Below, piece after piece: positions 17,385-26,745 of a stretch of DNA of 64,000 bases (the first letter of the stretch is position 1; each line of letters starts with the position of its first letter). The notes under the pieces are model-generated. The model saw only the letters and a program-made list of their open reading frames with translations. It did not search any database and was not told where the DNA came from. A program made the translations under genes and the position numbers. This DNA is from Imperialibacter sp. EC-SDR9 (lineage in GTDB: Bacteria > Bacteroidota > Bacteroidia > Cytophagales > Cyclobacteriaceae). Where the stretch lies: assembly GCF_902498805.1 (NCBI RefSeq), contig NZ_LR701637.1:593857-657856 (forward strand), written 5' to 3'.

Positions 17385-17672
17385 TCAGTCCAGCAAAGTT
17401 TTAACGATGTGCTCCCATTCCTGGTCAAGGGTAGTTGCTGGCCTTACTTTACCAGCTCGTCGGTACCAATAGTCGGCGTTCCAAATATCACCTTCTTTGC
17501 GGTGAAGATAGGCGTGCACCCAGGCGGCGTTTTCGCTTTCCAAGTCCTGAACCGTTTCGTGCGACTTGTCCCAGCTGCCCTTTCCGTCCCACCAGAGCCC
17601 TTTTAATTCTTCATTCAGGTTTACTGGGGGAGCTTCTCCCTGTATCGATACCTTATATTCGTCGAAAGTCAT
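17385..17672 (-). CDS. Small hypothetical cytosolic protein
   Basis: This 95-residue protein has no signal or membrane helix and is rich in Trp (LKGLWWDGKGSWDKSHE, DIWNADYWYRR) and charged residues. Similar short proteins with a WWDxKGxWxxAH-like motif occur in several bacterial groups, but I do not know a name or function. It lies just ahead of the PaiA-like acetyltransferase gene with a 2-base gap, so it is probably co-expressed with it. Confidence 0.6.
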   Translation of the reverse strand: MTFDEYKVSIQGEAPPVNLNEELKGLWWDGKGSWDKSHETVQDLESENAAWVHAYLHRKEGDIWNADYWYRRAGKVRPATTLDQEWEHIVKTLLD

Positions 17673-17947
17673 AATGTCATTTTATTTGCCTCGAAAGTAT
17701 GCGTTCATTGACTGGCTGTCAATAAAAAAATGAATCAAATCTGGTATACTGAAAACCCAGTCACTTGGTTGTTACAGCGACTCGCCAAAGCTATCGCTTT
17801 CAATATTATAACCGCTTTTAACATTAATTAACACTTCCACGTAAACCATGTTTGTTTATGTAGCAAGGGTTGAGGTAACTTAGCCTTTTGTTAAAGAGCC
17901 AAAAGTTCAACAATACGTAGTTTACATCCAGGAAAAGTTCGTGCATA

Positions 17948-18934
17948 ATGGAAACATCGACAACAGATCTTAAGAGAGAGCACCAGGAGAAAATAAAAAA
18001 GGTAATAAGTGAGGTCGGAAAAGTAGTTGTGGGTCAGGAATATATGATCAACAGGCTTTTGATAGGGCTATTTACCAACGGCCACATTCTACTGGAGGGT
18101 GTGCCCGGACTGGCAAAAACGCTTACCGTAAATACACTGGCAAATGTGTTGCATCTCGATTTTAAGAGGATACAATTTACTCCGGATTTGCTGCCTGCCG
18201 ATTTGGTAGGTACAATGATATACAATCAGCAAAAGGCCAACTTCGAAGTGAAAAAAGGCCCCATTTTTGCCAACATCATCCTGGCAGATGAGGTGAATCG
18301 CTCGCCGGCTAAAGTGCAATCGGCGCTGCTGGAAGCCATGCAGGAAAAGCAGGTGACCATTGGCGAAACTACCTTTTATCTCGACAGGCCGTTTTTGGTG
18401 CTGGCCACACAGAACCCGGTGGAGCAGGAAGGCACCTACCCGTTGCCAGAGGCGCAGGTCGACCGTTTTATGCTGAAGGTTAATATTGAATACCCCACGA
18501 AAGCGGAGGAGTTAGAGATCATGCGCCGAATGGCCAACATGAGTTTTAATGCGAAAGTAAACACAGTGCTTTCAAAAGAAGATATTTTTGCAATCCGTGA
18601 CGAAATCAATCAGGTTTCCATCTCTGAATCACTGGAGAAATACATAGTGGAGCTGGTTTTTGCCACAAGAACGGCGGCTGACAATGGTCTTAAAGACTTT
18701 GCCGGCTATATCCAATTTGGAGCTTCTCCCAGAGCTTCTATTAATCTGAACCTTGCGGCCAAGGCCATCGCTTTTTTCGATGAGAGAGATTACGTATTAC
18801 CGGAAGACATCAAGGAAATAGCCAGCGACGTGCTCAACCATCGTATTCTTCTTAACTATGAGGCAGAGGCTGACGGAATTACTACCCAGCAGATCGTTAA
18901 AGAATTGCTCAACAAAGTATCTATTGGTAAATAA
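17948..18934 (+). CDS. MoxR-family AAA+ ATPase
   Basis: This 328-residue MoxR ATPase has Walker A GVPGLAKT at residues 51-58, Walker B ILADEVNRSP near 115, the sensor-1 LATQNPVEQEGTYPLPEAQ region and the C-terminal lid helices. MoxR proteins are chaperone-like ATPases that act with von Willebrand factor A or DUF58 proteins in assembly of enzyme complexes or envelope functions (Bat, RavA-type systems). Here no DUF58, VWA or Bat gene follows, and a strong terminator closes the transcript, so its partner must be elsewhere. The ATG at 17948 is supported by direct lead-in to the N-terminal helix. Confidence 0.93.
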   Translation: METSTTDLKREHQEKIKKVISEVGKVVVGQEYMINRLLIGLFTNGHILLEGVPGLAKTLTVNTLANVLHLDFKRIQFTPDLLPADLVGTMIYNQQKANFEVKKGPIFANIILADEVNRSPAKVQSALLEAMQEKQVTIGETTFYLDRPFLVLATQNPVEQEGTYPLPEAQVDRFMLKVNIEYPTKAEELEIMRRMANMSFNAKVNTVLSKEDIFAIRDEINQVSISESLEKYIVELVFATRTAADNGLKDFAGYIQFGASPRASINLNLAAKAIAFFDERDYVLPEDIKEIASDVLNHRILLNYEAEADGITTQQIVKELLNKVSIGK

Positions 18935-18969
18935 GCGACTCAATAGCTTATTGCTGAGCCCATATTGAT

Positions 18970-19023
18970 TTACCCCTGCGACGTAACACCATGTTAACAA
19001 ACGTCACGCAGGGGTAATTTTTT
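18970..19023 (+). terminator. Rho-independent terminator after MoxR gene
   Basis: The stem TTACCCCTGCG (18970-18980) pairs with CGCAGGGGTAA (19007-19017), with a second short ACGT/ACGT pairing inside, and is followed by a T-rich run to 19023. It is 36 bases downstream of the stop. Confidence 0.85.
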
Positions 19024-19129
19024 TAAAATTAGTTTAATCATATCGTAACATCGCTTTTCCTCCCTCTTAACATTAAGTGCTCAACTTTGCGGCTCAAAGA
19101 CTTTTGAAATCAAAAAACAAAGTTGAATC

Positions 19130-20401
19130 ATGAACAAGATCTTATCATTACTTTTTATGGCGGGCATTTTAGTGTTCGCATCATCATGCGGCGGCGACGA
19201 TGAGCCGGAGCCGGAAAAAACTGCAGAAGAGCTTCAGGCAGAAGCGATTGCCACAGCTCAGACGGCAGTTGATGCCAAAGCTACTTCAGATGCATCCGCA
19301 ACAGGTGCTACCGACGCTTCTGTATTTGAGGGTTGGACCTTGTCCTCAGTGAAGGGACTTCTAGGTGGAACTGACAAAACACCAAGCGCTCCTTCAGCAG
19401 CTGCGCCAGTTATAAAGGTTGCGGCTAATATTGAGGAAGATACTGAATGGACAAAAGGGAACGTATACCAGCTTGATACTCGTGTAACTGTACTAGACGG
19501 AGTAACACTTACCATTGAAGCGGGTACAATTATAAAAGGAAACGCAGAACTGAGCGGAGCAAATGCTGCTGTGCTTATGATAGCCAGAGGTGGTAAGATC
19601 ATGGCGGAAGGAACTGCTGATGAGCCAATCATTATGACGTCAACTGATGACGACATTCAGCCTGGAGATCTTTCAGGTACTACTTTGACTGACGAAGATA
19701 CAAAATGGGGTGGATTGGTTGTTCTCGGTAAGGCTCCTGTAAGTGCCAAAACCGAAGATCCTCAGATCGAAGGTGTGGATGCAGCTGATACCAATGGTAG
19801 ATATGGGGGAACTGCTGCTGATGATAATTCAGGTGTTATCAAATACGTGTCTATTCGTCACGGCGGCGCAGAGATAGCTGAAGGAAGTGAGATCAATGGT
19901 CTGACACTGGGTGGCGTTGGCACAGGTACTACCATCGAGAACATCGAAGTATATAACAACTCTGACGATGGCATCGAGTTTTTTGGCGGAACTGTTAATG
20001 TAAAGAACGTGCTTATCTACTCAGTTGGTGATGATGCCTTGGACGTTGATCAATCTTATGCCGGAACTGTTGACAACTTCGTTGTATACGTAGACGGTGG
20101 TTCAGATGAAGGACTTGAGATCGACGGCAGAGAAGGTAGCCTGGATAAGTCATTCACAATTAAAAATGGCACCATCAAGGCGCTTGGTGACAAAACTACT
20201 ACTGGCGACTTCAAAGCTAAAGCCAAAGGAACTATTACTAACGTTGTGTTTGAAAATGGAAAAGTGAAATTGGCGGCTGCGTTTGACGTAGCAACTTACG
20301 AGCAGACTGAGGATGCGTCGAAGAATACAGCGGACGGATCGTTGGTTTTCTCGAAGGTAAAGACTTCCGCATTCGAGATTTACACTGATAGCTTCAAATA
20401 A
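19130..20401 (+). CDS. Repeat-rich lipoprotein, parallel beta-helix-like
   Basis: This 423-residue lipoprotein has the lipobox ASSC at residues 18-21, followed by an acidic DDEPEPE linker (Bacteroidota lipoprotein export-type acidic residues after the Cys) and an Ala/Thr-rich coil (about 30-80). The main domain (about 100-410) has repetitive short strands: VTLTIEAGTIIKGN, KYVSIRHGG, TIENIEVYNNSDDG, NVLIYSVGDDALDVDQS, a right-handed beta-helix pattern. It belongs to an uncharacterised Bacteroidota family. The next plus-strand gene, 235 bases later, is a large TonB receptor, which suggests a two-component outer-membrane system, but each appears to have its own terminator or promoter. Confidence 0.8.
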   Translation: MNKILSLLFMAGILVFASSCGGDDEPEPEKTAEELQAEAIATAQTAVDAKATSDASATGATDASVFEGWTLSSVKGLLGGTDKTPSAPSAAAPVIKVAANIEEDTEWTKGNVYQLDTRVTVLDGVTLTIEAGTIIKGNAELSGANAAVLMIARGGKIMAEGTADEPIIMTSTDDDIQPGDLSGTTLTDEDTKWGGLVVLGKAPVSAKTEDPQIEGVDAADTNGRYGGTAADDNSGVIKYVSIRHGGAEIAEGSEINGLTLGGVGTGTTIENIEVYNNSDDGIEFFGGTVNVKNVLIYSVGDDALDVDQSYAGTVDNFVVYVDGGSDEGLEIDGREGSLDKSFTIKNGTIKALGDKTTTGDFKAKAKGTITNVVFENGKVKLAAAFDVATYEQTEDASKNTADGSLVFSKVKTSAFEIYTDSFK

Positions 20402-20449
20402 TAAGCACCGAAGCAAAGATAATTCATAAATAAGACTCGTACTGAAAAT

Positions 20450-20487
20450 GGTAGTTGTGGTTTGCCACGGCTACCTTTTTTGTTTTT
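20450..20487 (+). terminator. Rho-independent terminator after lipoprotein gene
   Basis: The stem GGTAGTTGTGG (20450-20460) pairs with CCACGGCTACC (20465-20475), including two G:U pairs, and is followed by a run of T's. Confidence 0.8.
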
Positions 20488-20603
20488 CCATACTGACACC
20501 ACCCGATTCAATATTACGGAAATGTTATCAAACCCTAACTTTTGAGTCTTTTTATTAAAAAACTGATAAAGTTCCCCTAATCAGTTCCAGCCCTGTCGGT
20601 GTC

Positions 20604-20611
20604 TACCTTTG
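20604..20611 (+). promoter_or_regulatory. TAnnTTTG -7 box before TonB receptor gene
   Basis: TACCTTTG lies 25 bases upstream of the ATG at 20637, and no convincing -33 TTG was found, so this is a weaker promoter call. Confidence 0.45.
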
Positions 20612-20636
20612 CAGCGAAATAATTTTGAGTCTATTT

Positions 20637-23447
20637 ATGAAGAAGTTCTTTATTGTTGCGCTGGCGGTTTGTATCTCCTCGTCGGCATTTTCTCAAGCCG
20701 GGTTTTTAAGAGGTAAAGTTTACGACCAAATTTCCGGTGAAGCCTTGTTTGGGGCGGCTGTTATCAAGAAGGGCACTACCACTGGTGCCGTTGCCGATTT
20801 CGATGGCAACTTTTCACTCACCCTTGAGCCTGGCACCCATACCATCGAAGTGCAATTCGTCTCTTATCAGTCCAAAACTATCGAAGGCGTTGAAATCGTT
20901 GCTGGGCAAACTACCACACTCGACATTCCTATCAGTGAGGATGTGACCGAACTTGAGTCGGTAGTTGTTACTGCCGAAGTAATCAGAAACAATGACGTTG
21001 GTTTGCTGTCTGTTCAAAAGAAGTCTATCAACACCATGGATGGCATTTCTTCTGCTTCTTTCAGAAGAGTAGGTGATAGCAACCTGTCTTCAGCCATGAA
21101 CAGGGTGACTGGCGTGACCATTCAGGGTGATAAGTATGTGTACGTACGTGGCCTTGGCGACAGGTACACAAAAACGTCGCTGAACGGCATGATCATCCCT
21201 GGCCTCGACCCAGATAGGAATGACGTTCAAGTTGATTTGTTCCCAACAGGGGTTCTGGAGAATGTGATTGTTTATAAGACATTTACGCCTAACCTTGTGG
21301 GTGATTTCGCAGGAGGTTTAGTCAATATTCAGACAAAGGCGTTCCCTGAGGAGAAAACCAGTTCAGCATCCCTGAGCTTTGGCTACAACCCTGCCATGCA
21401 TTTCAATAGCAACGCCGTGTCATACAAAGGCTCATCTACTGATGCGCTGGGCTGGGACAACGGAGCAAGAGCGCTTCCAATATCAGCCAACGCTTCTATT
21501 CCAACATTGCCTAATTCCTTTGTAGAAGAAACAACAAAGAAGTTCTCACCTCTTTTAGGAACATCCCGGTCTACCAACTTCATGAACACCAATTTTTCTC
21601 TGTCGCATGGTAATCAGGTGCAGAGAAGCAAAGTGACCTGGGGCTATAATGCCATATTCAACTACACCAACACCAACACTTTTTACGAAGGCTTCGCAAG
21701 AAAGCGTTTTGAAAAAGACCGTACTTCTGCCGAGGTTAGTCTTGAGAGAGACTTTACGGCCGTAGGTGATTTGAGCACCAATAACGTGCTTTGGAGTGCA
21801 TTGGGGACATTGGCGGCCAAAGTGGATAATCACACTATTGGAACCAACATGTTCCACACTCAGAATGGTGTAAGTACAGCGCTGGATCGTGAAATAGACT
21901 TCACTACCCTAAATAACCCTACACTTGTCCATAATGATATCCTGGCCTATACACAACGCCAGATGACCAACAATATCTTGTACGGCAAGCATCAGTTTGG
22001 TAAACTGAGGGTGGACTGGACGAATTCGCTGTTGGTTTCAGGAATTTCAGATCCGGACTATCGTGATACCCGAATCAATGAAGACGATGGAGAATTCGCT
22101 TTTAAGAATGGCGGAACGATTAACAGGTTCTGGAGAGAATTGAAAGAAACGAATGAAAGCTTCAAGGCTGATGTGGTTTACGAGCTAAACGACAATAATA
22201 AGCTGAAGGCCGGAGGCATGGTTGCCTTCAAGTGGAGAGAGTTCACGGTTAACTCTTTTAACTATGCTCCAATTTCTACTTTTCGGGTAGAACAGAATGA
22301 TCCAAATTGGTTGCTAACAGAACCGAACCTCTATTCCGCAGAAAATCCGGGTGGACTCTACATTCAGAACAATAGCAATGCATACAATAACTACGACGGC
22401 TTCCAGTCGATTTATGCAGCCTATGTGATGAACGAAATGAACATCACGAGCAAACTGAAGTCGATATATGGCGTGAGGGTTGAAAACGTTAAGATGTTTT
22501 ATACGGGGGTCAGGCTAAACGAGGACAACTCCAGCCAGCTTGAAAACAACACCAAAACATTGGACAAAACTAACCTGCTGCCGTCTTTGAATTTTGTATA
22601 TGCGCTACAGGAGAATATGAACCTGAGAGCGTCATTCAATAAAACGCTAGCACGGCCATCTTTCAAGGAGAAGTCTTCAGCCTTTATCGAAGACCCTATC
22701 ACCAGAATACAATTCTCTGGTAATTTGGATCTGAAGCAAGCACAAATACTCAACTATGACTTCAGGTGGGAGTATTTCTTCACTCCAGGCGAAATGGTGT
22801 CGGCCTCAGTTTTTTATAAAGACTTTACTGATCACATCGCACTGGTTTTCTTCCCTAACAATCCCGGTCAGCTAAAGCCAAGGAATGTGGGCGAAGCCCG
22901 GGTGTATGGTGCTGAGTTTGAAGTAAGAAAAGACCTGAGCTTTATCACTCCTGCTTTGCAGAACTTTTCAGTAGGCTCCAACGTGTCGATTGTCGCCTCA
23001 CGAGTTAACAGAAAAACAGTAACTGTAAGTGAGCAAGGGCAAACTGAATACGACAGTGAAGTGAGCTACAAAGGGGGCGACGCATCTTCTGTAAAGCTTT
23101 ATAGAGAGATGACAGGCCAGTCACCTTATGTGGTAAACGCCTACCTGCTGTATCAGAATGATGAAATTGGGTTTTCTACAAACTTGTCTTACAATGTGCA
23201 GGGTGAAACGATCACATTCATCGGCATATCTAATATCCCAGACGTTTACCAAAGGCCATTCAATAGCTTAAACCTGAATGTGACACAGCAGTTTGGAGGA
23301 AACCGCCAGTCGGCACTTAGCTTTACTGCGAAGAACCTTCTCAACGCAAAAGATCAGCAAGTGTATAAGTTTGGTGACGAGGAGGAGTTGTTCTCTCTGT
23401 ATATGCCTCAAAGGCTTTTCTCTTTGAAATATACTTATACATTCTAA
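20637..23447 (+). CDS. TonB-dependent receptor with CarboxypepD_reg-like domain
   Basis: This 936-residue outer-membrane protein has a signal peptide (FIVALAVCISSSAFSQ), a CarboxypepD_reg-like domain (GKVYDQISGEALFGAAV to about residue 110), a plug with YVYVRGLGDRYTKTSLNG and PGLDPDRNDVQVDLFPTG (about residues 165-215), a DFAGGLVNIQTK motif and a C-terminal barrel ending in an aromatic. The plug signature differs from SusC and siderophore receptors and marks an abundant but little-studied Bacteroidota group. The ATG at 20637 is preferred over an upstream TTG because the signal peptide starts there. The preceding lipoprotein is a possible partner. The substrate is unknown. Confidence 0.93.
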   Translation: MKKFFIVALAVCISSSAFSQAGFLRGKVYDQISGEALFGAAVIKKGTTTGAVADFDGNFSLTLEPGTHTIEVQFVSYQSKTIEGVEIVAGQTTTLDIPISEDVTELESVVVTAEVIRNNDVGLLSVQKKSINTMDGISSASFRRVGDSNLSSAMNRVTGVTIQGDKYVYVRGLGDRYTKTSLNGMIIPGLDPDRNDVQVDLFPTGVLENVIVYKTFTPNLVGDFAGGLVNIQTKAFPEEKTSSASLSFGYNPAMHFNSNAVSYKGSSTDALGWDNGARALPISANASIPTLPNSFVEETTKKFSPLLGTSRSTNFMNTNFSLSHGNQVQRSKVTWGYNAIFNYTNTNTFYEGFARKRFEKDRTSAEVSLERDFTAVGDLSTNNVLWSALGTLAAKVDNHTIGTNMFHTQNGVSTALDREIDFTTLNNPTLVHNDILAYTQRQMTNNILYGKHQFGKLRVDWTNSLLVSGISDPDYRDTRINEDDGEFAFKNGGTINRFWRELKETNESFKADVVYELNDNNKLKAGGMVAFKWREFTVNSFNYAPISTFRVEQNDPNWLLTEPNLYSAENPGGLYIQNNSNAYNNYDGFQSIYAAYVMNEMNITSKLKSIYGVRVENVKMFYTGVRLNEDNSSQLENNTKTLDKTNLLPSLNFVYALQENMNLRASFNKTLARPSFKEKSSAFIEDPITRIQFSGNLDLKQAQILNYDFRWEYFFTPGEMVSASVFYKDFTDHIALVFFPNNPGQLKPRNVGEARVYGAEFEVRKDLSFITPALQNFSVGSNVSIVASRVNRKTVTVSEQGQTEYDSEVSYKGGDASSVKLYREMTGQSPYVVNAYLLYQNDEIGFSTNLSYNVQGETITFIGISNIPDVYQRPFNSLNLNVTQQFGGNRQSALSFTAKNLLNAKDQQVYKFGDEEELFSLYMPQRLFSLKYTYTF

Positions 23448-23507
23448 TTCCGTATCGAGCACAGCGATTTTCTGCTAAACCGGCAATGGTAAAATAGGGG
23501 CAAAAGA

Positions 23508-23545
23508 AAACGAAAGAAGGGAGCATGTGCTACCTTCTTTCGTTT
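23508..23545 (+). terminator. Hairpin terminator after TonB receptor
   Basis: The 13-bp perfect stem AAACGAAAGAAGG (23508-23520) pairs with CCTTCTTTCGTTT (23533-23545), with an AGC/GCT extension inside the loop, between two convergent genes. Confidence 0.8.
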
Positions 23546-23571
23546 AAGGCTCTTTCTAACAGCAGGCCTGC

Positions 23572-24024
23572 TTATTTCCTTCCGATGATAGTAACAGTAA
23601 AGTTGTCTACATTTTGCAGACTGTCGTAGTGAGTGGCTGCGAAGCTAATGGCTTCAATAGGAGCCTGCATTTTTATCCACCTCATTACCTTCTCGTCCGG
23701 CGATTTGGTGGGTTCACCCAAAGCTTTTGCATTGAAAGCCTCTAGTGCTTCTTCTGAAAAAGGGAGTCCATGAGGGCCTTTTACAGAAATGTAGCTGGCT
23801 TTGTTGTCAACATACTCCACCTCCACATTATACATCTTAAAATGCTGCGCAAGAGCTGGGCCAGCTAGTGTTTCACTAGCATAGGTGCTGTCTGGCTTGC
23901 CTAAAATAGCCTCTACTTCCTCAGGAGAGTGTCTTAAAATAGCCGGGGCGTCTACAACTACCCTATGTTTGCAACCAATCAGGGTAAAAAATAGCAACCC
24001 GGAAAAAAGAATAGTCTTGTTCAT
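23572..24024 (-). CDS. Small putative lipoprotein
   Basis: This 150-residue protein has a good lipobox, LIGC (Cys18), after a short hydrophobic signal. The remainder begins with SPEEVEAILGKPDST, a helix-turn motif also seen in small BamE/SmpA-like lipoproteins, then a beta-rich region. I do not recognise the family, and a BamE relation is only a hint. It lies alone between a terminator hairpin and the arsenic locus, with no operon partner. Confidence 0.65.
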   Translation of the reverse strand: MNKTILFSGLLFFTLIGCKHRVVVDAPAILRHSPEEVEAILGKPDSTYASETLAGPALAQHFKMYNVEVEYVDNKASYISVKGPHGLPFSEEALEAFNAKALGEPTKSPDEKVMRWIKMQAPIEAISFAATHYDSLQNVDNFTVTIIGRK

Positions 24025-24109
24025 GTTATGTTTGCTTTGCTGCGAAAATAACTAATCGACCTGGCCCGCCCAATATTTGGCCGTTTTATGAATAACAGGT
24101 GGTTGTTTT

Positions 24110-25171
24110 TCACGAGCCTTTAGAGGGGGCAGCCGGGTAATATTTCTTTTTCAGCCAAAACGCCACCTTCACCAAAAGAATCAGCGCAGGCACTTCCACC
24201 AGCGGACCTACCACTCCGGCAAAGGCCTGGCCGCTATTAAGCCCAAACACCGCAATGGCAACTGCAATGGCCAGCTCAAAGTTGTTGCCGGCAGCGGTGA
24301 AGGCAATCGATGCATTCTTGTCGTATTCCGCACCCATGGCCTTGCTGAAGAGAAAGCCGATGATAAACATCAGGGCAAAGTATACCAGCAGCGGCACGGC
24401 AATGCGCAGCACATCCAGTGGTATCTCCACAATCATCTCCCCTTTGAGGCTGAACATCACCACAATGGTGAACAGCAACGCAATGAGCGTCATGGGGGCC
24501 AGGGTAGGGATAAATGTGTGTTTGTACCATGCTTCCCCTTTTGCCTTTACCAAAATGATGCGGCTGAGCAGCCCTGCGAGAAAGGGTATGCCCAGGTAAA
24601 TGGCTACGCTTTCGGCAACGGTGGCAATGGATATGTCGACAATGGCACCCTGGAAGCCAAAGTAGGGCGGCAGCACCGTGATGAAGATCCACGCATAAAA
24701 GCTGTAGGCAAACACCTGAAACATGCTGTTGAGGGCTACCAGGCCAGCTCCGTATTCGGCACTGCCCTCAGCCAGGTCGTTCCACACCAGCACCATGGCG
24801 ATGCAGCGGGCCAGGCCGATCAGGATCAGTCCGACCATGTATTCCGGATAGTCACGCAAAAACACAATAGCCAGCACAAACATCAGTACAGGTCCAATCA
24901 CCCAGTTGAGTATAAGTGATATGGAAAGGATCCTGACATTGCGAAATACCTGTGGCAGCAGCTTGTAGTCAACTTTGGCCAGGGGCGGATACATCATCAG
25001 GATCAACCCAATGGCGATGGGGATATTGGTAGAACCACTGCTGAACGAGTTGATGAAGCCCGGACTTTCAGGAAGGAAGAATCCAAGGGCCACTCCCACT
25101 GCCATGGCCAGGAAAATCCAGATTGTAAGGTAGTTGTCGAGAAAACTGAGCTTCTTTTTTTGTGCGTTCAC
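24110..25171 (-). CDS. acr3: Arsenite efflux transporter ACR3
   Basis: This 353-residue membrane protein has ten hydrophobic helices with the ACR3 hallmarks: [16 protein letters not shown], whose Cys is the conserved arsenite-binding thiolate, and [15 protein letters not shown], whose Glu is required for transport in studied homologues. It extrudes As(OH)3 using the proton motive force. It is the last gene of the arsM-arsC-acr3 series on the minus strand, 4 bases after arsC ends, so expression is coupled. It is not an ArsB-type carrier. Confidence 0.95.
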   Translation of the reverse strand: MNAQKKKLSFLDNYLTIWIFLAMAVGVALGFFLPESPGFINSFSSGSTNIPIAIGLILMMYPPLAKVDYKLLPQVFRNVRILSISLILNWVIGPVLMFVLAIVFLRDYPEYMVGLILIGLARCIAMVLVWNDLAEGSAEYGAGLVALNSMFQVFAYSFYAWIFITVLPPYFGFQGAIVDISIATVAESVAIYLGIPFLAGLLSRIILVKAKGEAWYKHTFIPTLAPMTLIALLFTIVVMFSLKGEMIVEIPLDVLRIAVPLLVYFALMFIIGFLFSKAMGAEYDKNASIAFTAAGNNFELAIAVAIAVFGLNSGQAFAGVVGPLVEVPALILLVKVAFWLKKKYYPAAPSKGS

Positions 25172-25175
25172 TGCC

Positions 25176-25787
25176 TTATTTTATCTGGGAAAAGACATAG
25201 AACATTTCGGCAGCAATTTGCTGACAGCGCTCATCGTATTTCGCTGTTTCCAGAGCTGTGCCGTCGAACGCCTTCGGATCGTCATACATCACAGGTATGC
25301 GGGCTTCGGTGCCAGGGATATATGGACAGTTTTCCTCGGCATGAGAGCAGGTCATTACAGCCGAAAAGTTGGTGGTGGCGTTGGCAGGGTCATCGTACAA
25401 TTTTGAAAAGGCAGTGATCGGCTCACCATCTTCGGAATAGAAAATAAAGTAGACCGGATTGGTTTGCTTTTCCTTTTTAGTAACATGAAAGCCTGCCCGC
25501 TCTATGGCTGCCACAGCCCGTTCGTTGAAGGCTGTTACCTCTACTCCGCCCGAGTAGGTTTGCACGTCAACACCGTAATAGTCGGCGGCTGTTTGCGCCC
25601 ATATCTGCGAAAACTGACTGCGACGGGAGTTGTGCGTGCAGATAAAGTTAAGTTTTGCTTCCCGCTGCCCGTCCTTTTTGGACTGCACATAGTCGATCAG
25701 GGTTTGCAGGACAGCTTTTCTTTCCTCTGGGATTTGAGTCAGCGGAAGCGCTTGTCGGTAGGCTTCCAACTTAGGTAATAGTTGCAT
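25176..25787 (-). CDS. arsC: Arsenate reductase ArsC, low-molecular-weight phosphatase type
   Basis: This 203-residue reductase has a phosphate-binding CX5R loop, Cys50-T-H-N-S-R-Arg56, and two resolving cysteines, Cys147 and Cys154, in [10 protein letters not shown]. They are spaced seven residues apart as in the thioredoxin-coupled ArsC (Cys82/Cys89 type). It reduces As(V) to As(III) for export by the adjacent ACR3. The chain carries an N-terminal helix extension of about 45 residues relative to the minimal enzyme, which is seen in other Bacteroidota members. The downstream DDP acid loop is also present. It sits between arsM and acr3. Confidence 0.93.
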   Translation of the reverse strand: MQLLPKLEAYRQALPLTQIPEERKAVLQTLIDYVQSKKDGQREAKLNFICTHNSRRSQFSQIWAQTAADYYGVDVQTYSGGVEVTAFNERAVAAIERAGFHVTKKEKQTNPVYFIFYSEDGEPITAFSKLYDDPANATTNFSAVMTCSHAEENCPYIPGTEARIPVMYDDPKAFDGTALETAKYDERCQQIAAEMFYVFSQIK

Positions 25788-25811
25788 AGTGATGAGATGG
25801 TTGTTTCGTTC

Positions 25812-26696
25812 TTAGCAGCAGCCTGACCCCGGCGCACAGGCATTGCTGTTGAGTTCGTTCAGGCTGAGTTTGATTTTTTCAGTTTTGTTACCGGGCTTTT
25901 GCGCAAAAACAGTGATGCTGAAAATGCCGGTTTCGCCATGGTTAAATGCATCTGTTTCGACTGCCGAGAGATACTTGCTCAAAATATCGTTCGGAATGAG
26001 AATTGCCTTTTCCTTCTGAATGGTGATGTTCTCAAATCCAGTTTCACTGATGTATTTCAAGTATTCGTCTTTTTGAATGGCACCAGCCACGCAGCCGGCG
26101 TACATTTCGGCGTCTTCCTGTAGCGCTTTTGGGAGGTCGCCCACAAGCACAATATCTGAAATGCTGAAGTGACCTCCGGGCTTGAGCACCCGGTATATTT
26201 CTTTGATAACGTTCTGTTTGTTGGGCACCAGATTGAGCACACAATTGCTTACAATCACATCGGCCCCATTGTCCGATACGGGCATTTCTTCTATGTCGCC
26301 CTGGCGGAATTCTACGTTGTTATACCCAAGCTTTTCTGCGTTGGCTCGGGCCTTTTTGATCATAGCGTCCGTAAAATCAACACCGATTACTTTGCCAGTT
26401 TCGCCGGTTTCATGCCGGGCCAGGAAACAGTCGTTTCCAGCACCCGACCCTAAATCAATTACGGTATCTCCTTTTTGGATTTTAGCGAACTGTGTCGGAA
26501 GTCCGCACCCGAGGCCAAGGTCGGCACCTTCGTGGTAGCCATCCAGTCCGGTGTAGTCGTCGGTCATGATATTGTATACCTCGTTCGAGGTTCCACCTGC
26601 ACCGCAGCACGACGACTGATTAACGGCGATGTCTTGCTCAGCGATTCTGCTGTATTTGTCACGAACTATTGACTTAAGCTCTTCAGAGGTTTTCAT
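25812..26696 (-). CDS. arsM: Arsenite S-adenosylmethionine methyltransferase ArsM
   Basis: This 294-residue Rossmann-fold methyltransferase has the SAM motif VIDLGSGAGND near residue 79 and the As(III)-binding cysteines Cys64 (LGLGCGLP), Cys152 (VSNCVLNL) and Cys202 (AGCVAGAI) expected of ArsM, plus an N-terminal Cys30-Cys31 pair and a C-terminal CAPGSGCC tail. It adds methyl groups to arsenite, giving methylated and volatile species. It is the first gene after arsR and is preceded by a copy of the putative ArsR operator (26712-26727). Confidence 0.95.
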   Translation of the reverse strand: MKTSEELKSIVRDKYSRIAEQDIAVNQSSCCGAGGTSNEVYNIMTDDYTGLDGYHEGADLGLGCGLPTQFAKIQKGDTVIDLGSGAGNDCFLARHETGETGKVIGVDFTDAMIKKARANAEKLGYNNVEFRQGDIEEMPVSDNGADVIVSNCVLNLVPNKQNVIKEIYRVLKPGGHFSISDIVLVGDLPKALQEDAEMYAGCVAGAIQKDEYLKYISETGFENITIQKEKAILIPNDILSKYLSAVETDAFNHGETGIFSITVFAQKPGNKTEKIKLSLNELNSNACAPGSGCC

Positions 26697-26711
26697 ATTT
26701 CTTAGTGTTTA

Positions 26712-26727
26712 ATTGCAATATTACGAT
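26712..26727 (-). promoter_or_regulatory. Putative ArsR operator upstream of arsM
   Basis: ATTGCAATATTACGAT on the plus strand is identical to the copy before arsR (27080-27095), and 12 of 16 positions match its own reverse complement. It lies 16 bases upstream of the arsM ATG. Confidence 0.65.
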
Positions 26728-26745
26728 GCTTGTTTGTAAATTTTT

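Noticed and set aside
17673-17947. Possible tRNA or small gene in the 275-base gap before moxR
   Set aside because: No cloverleaf or convincing ORF was found on reading both strands.
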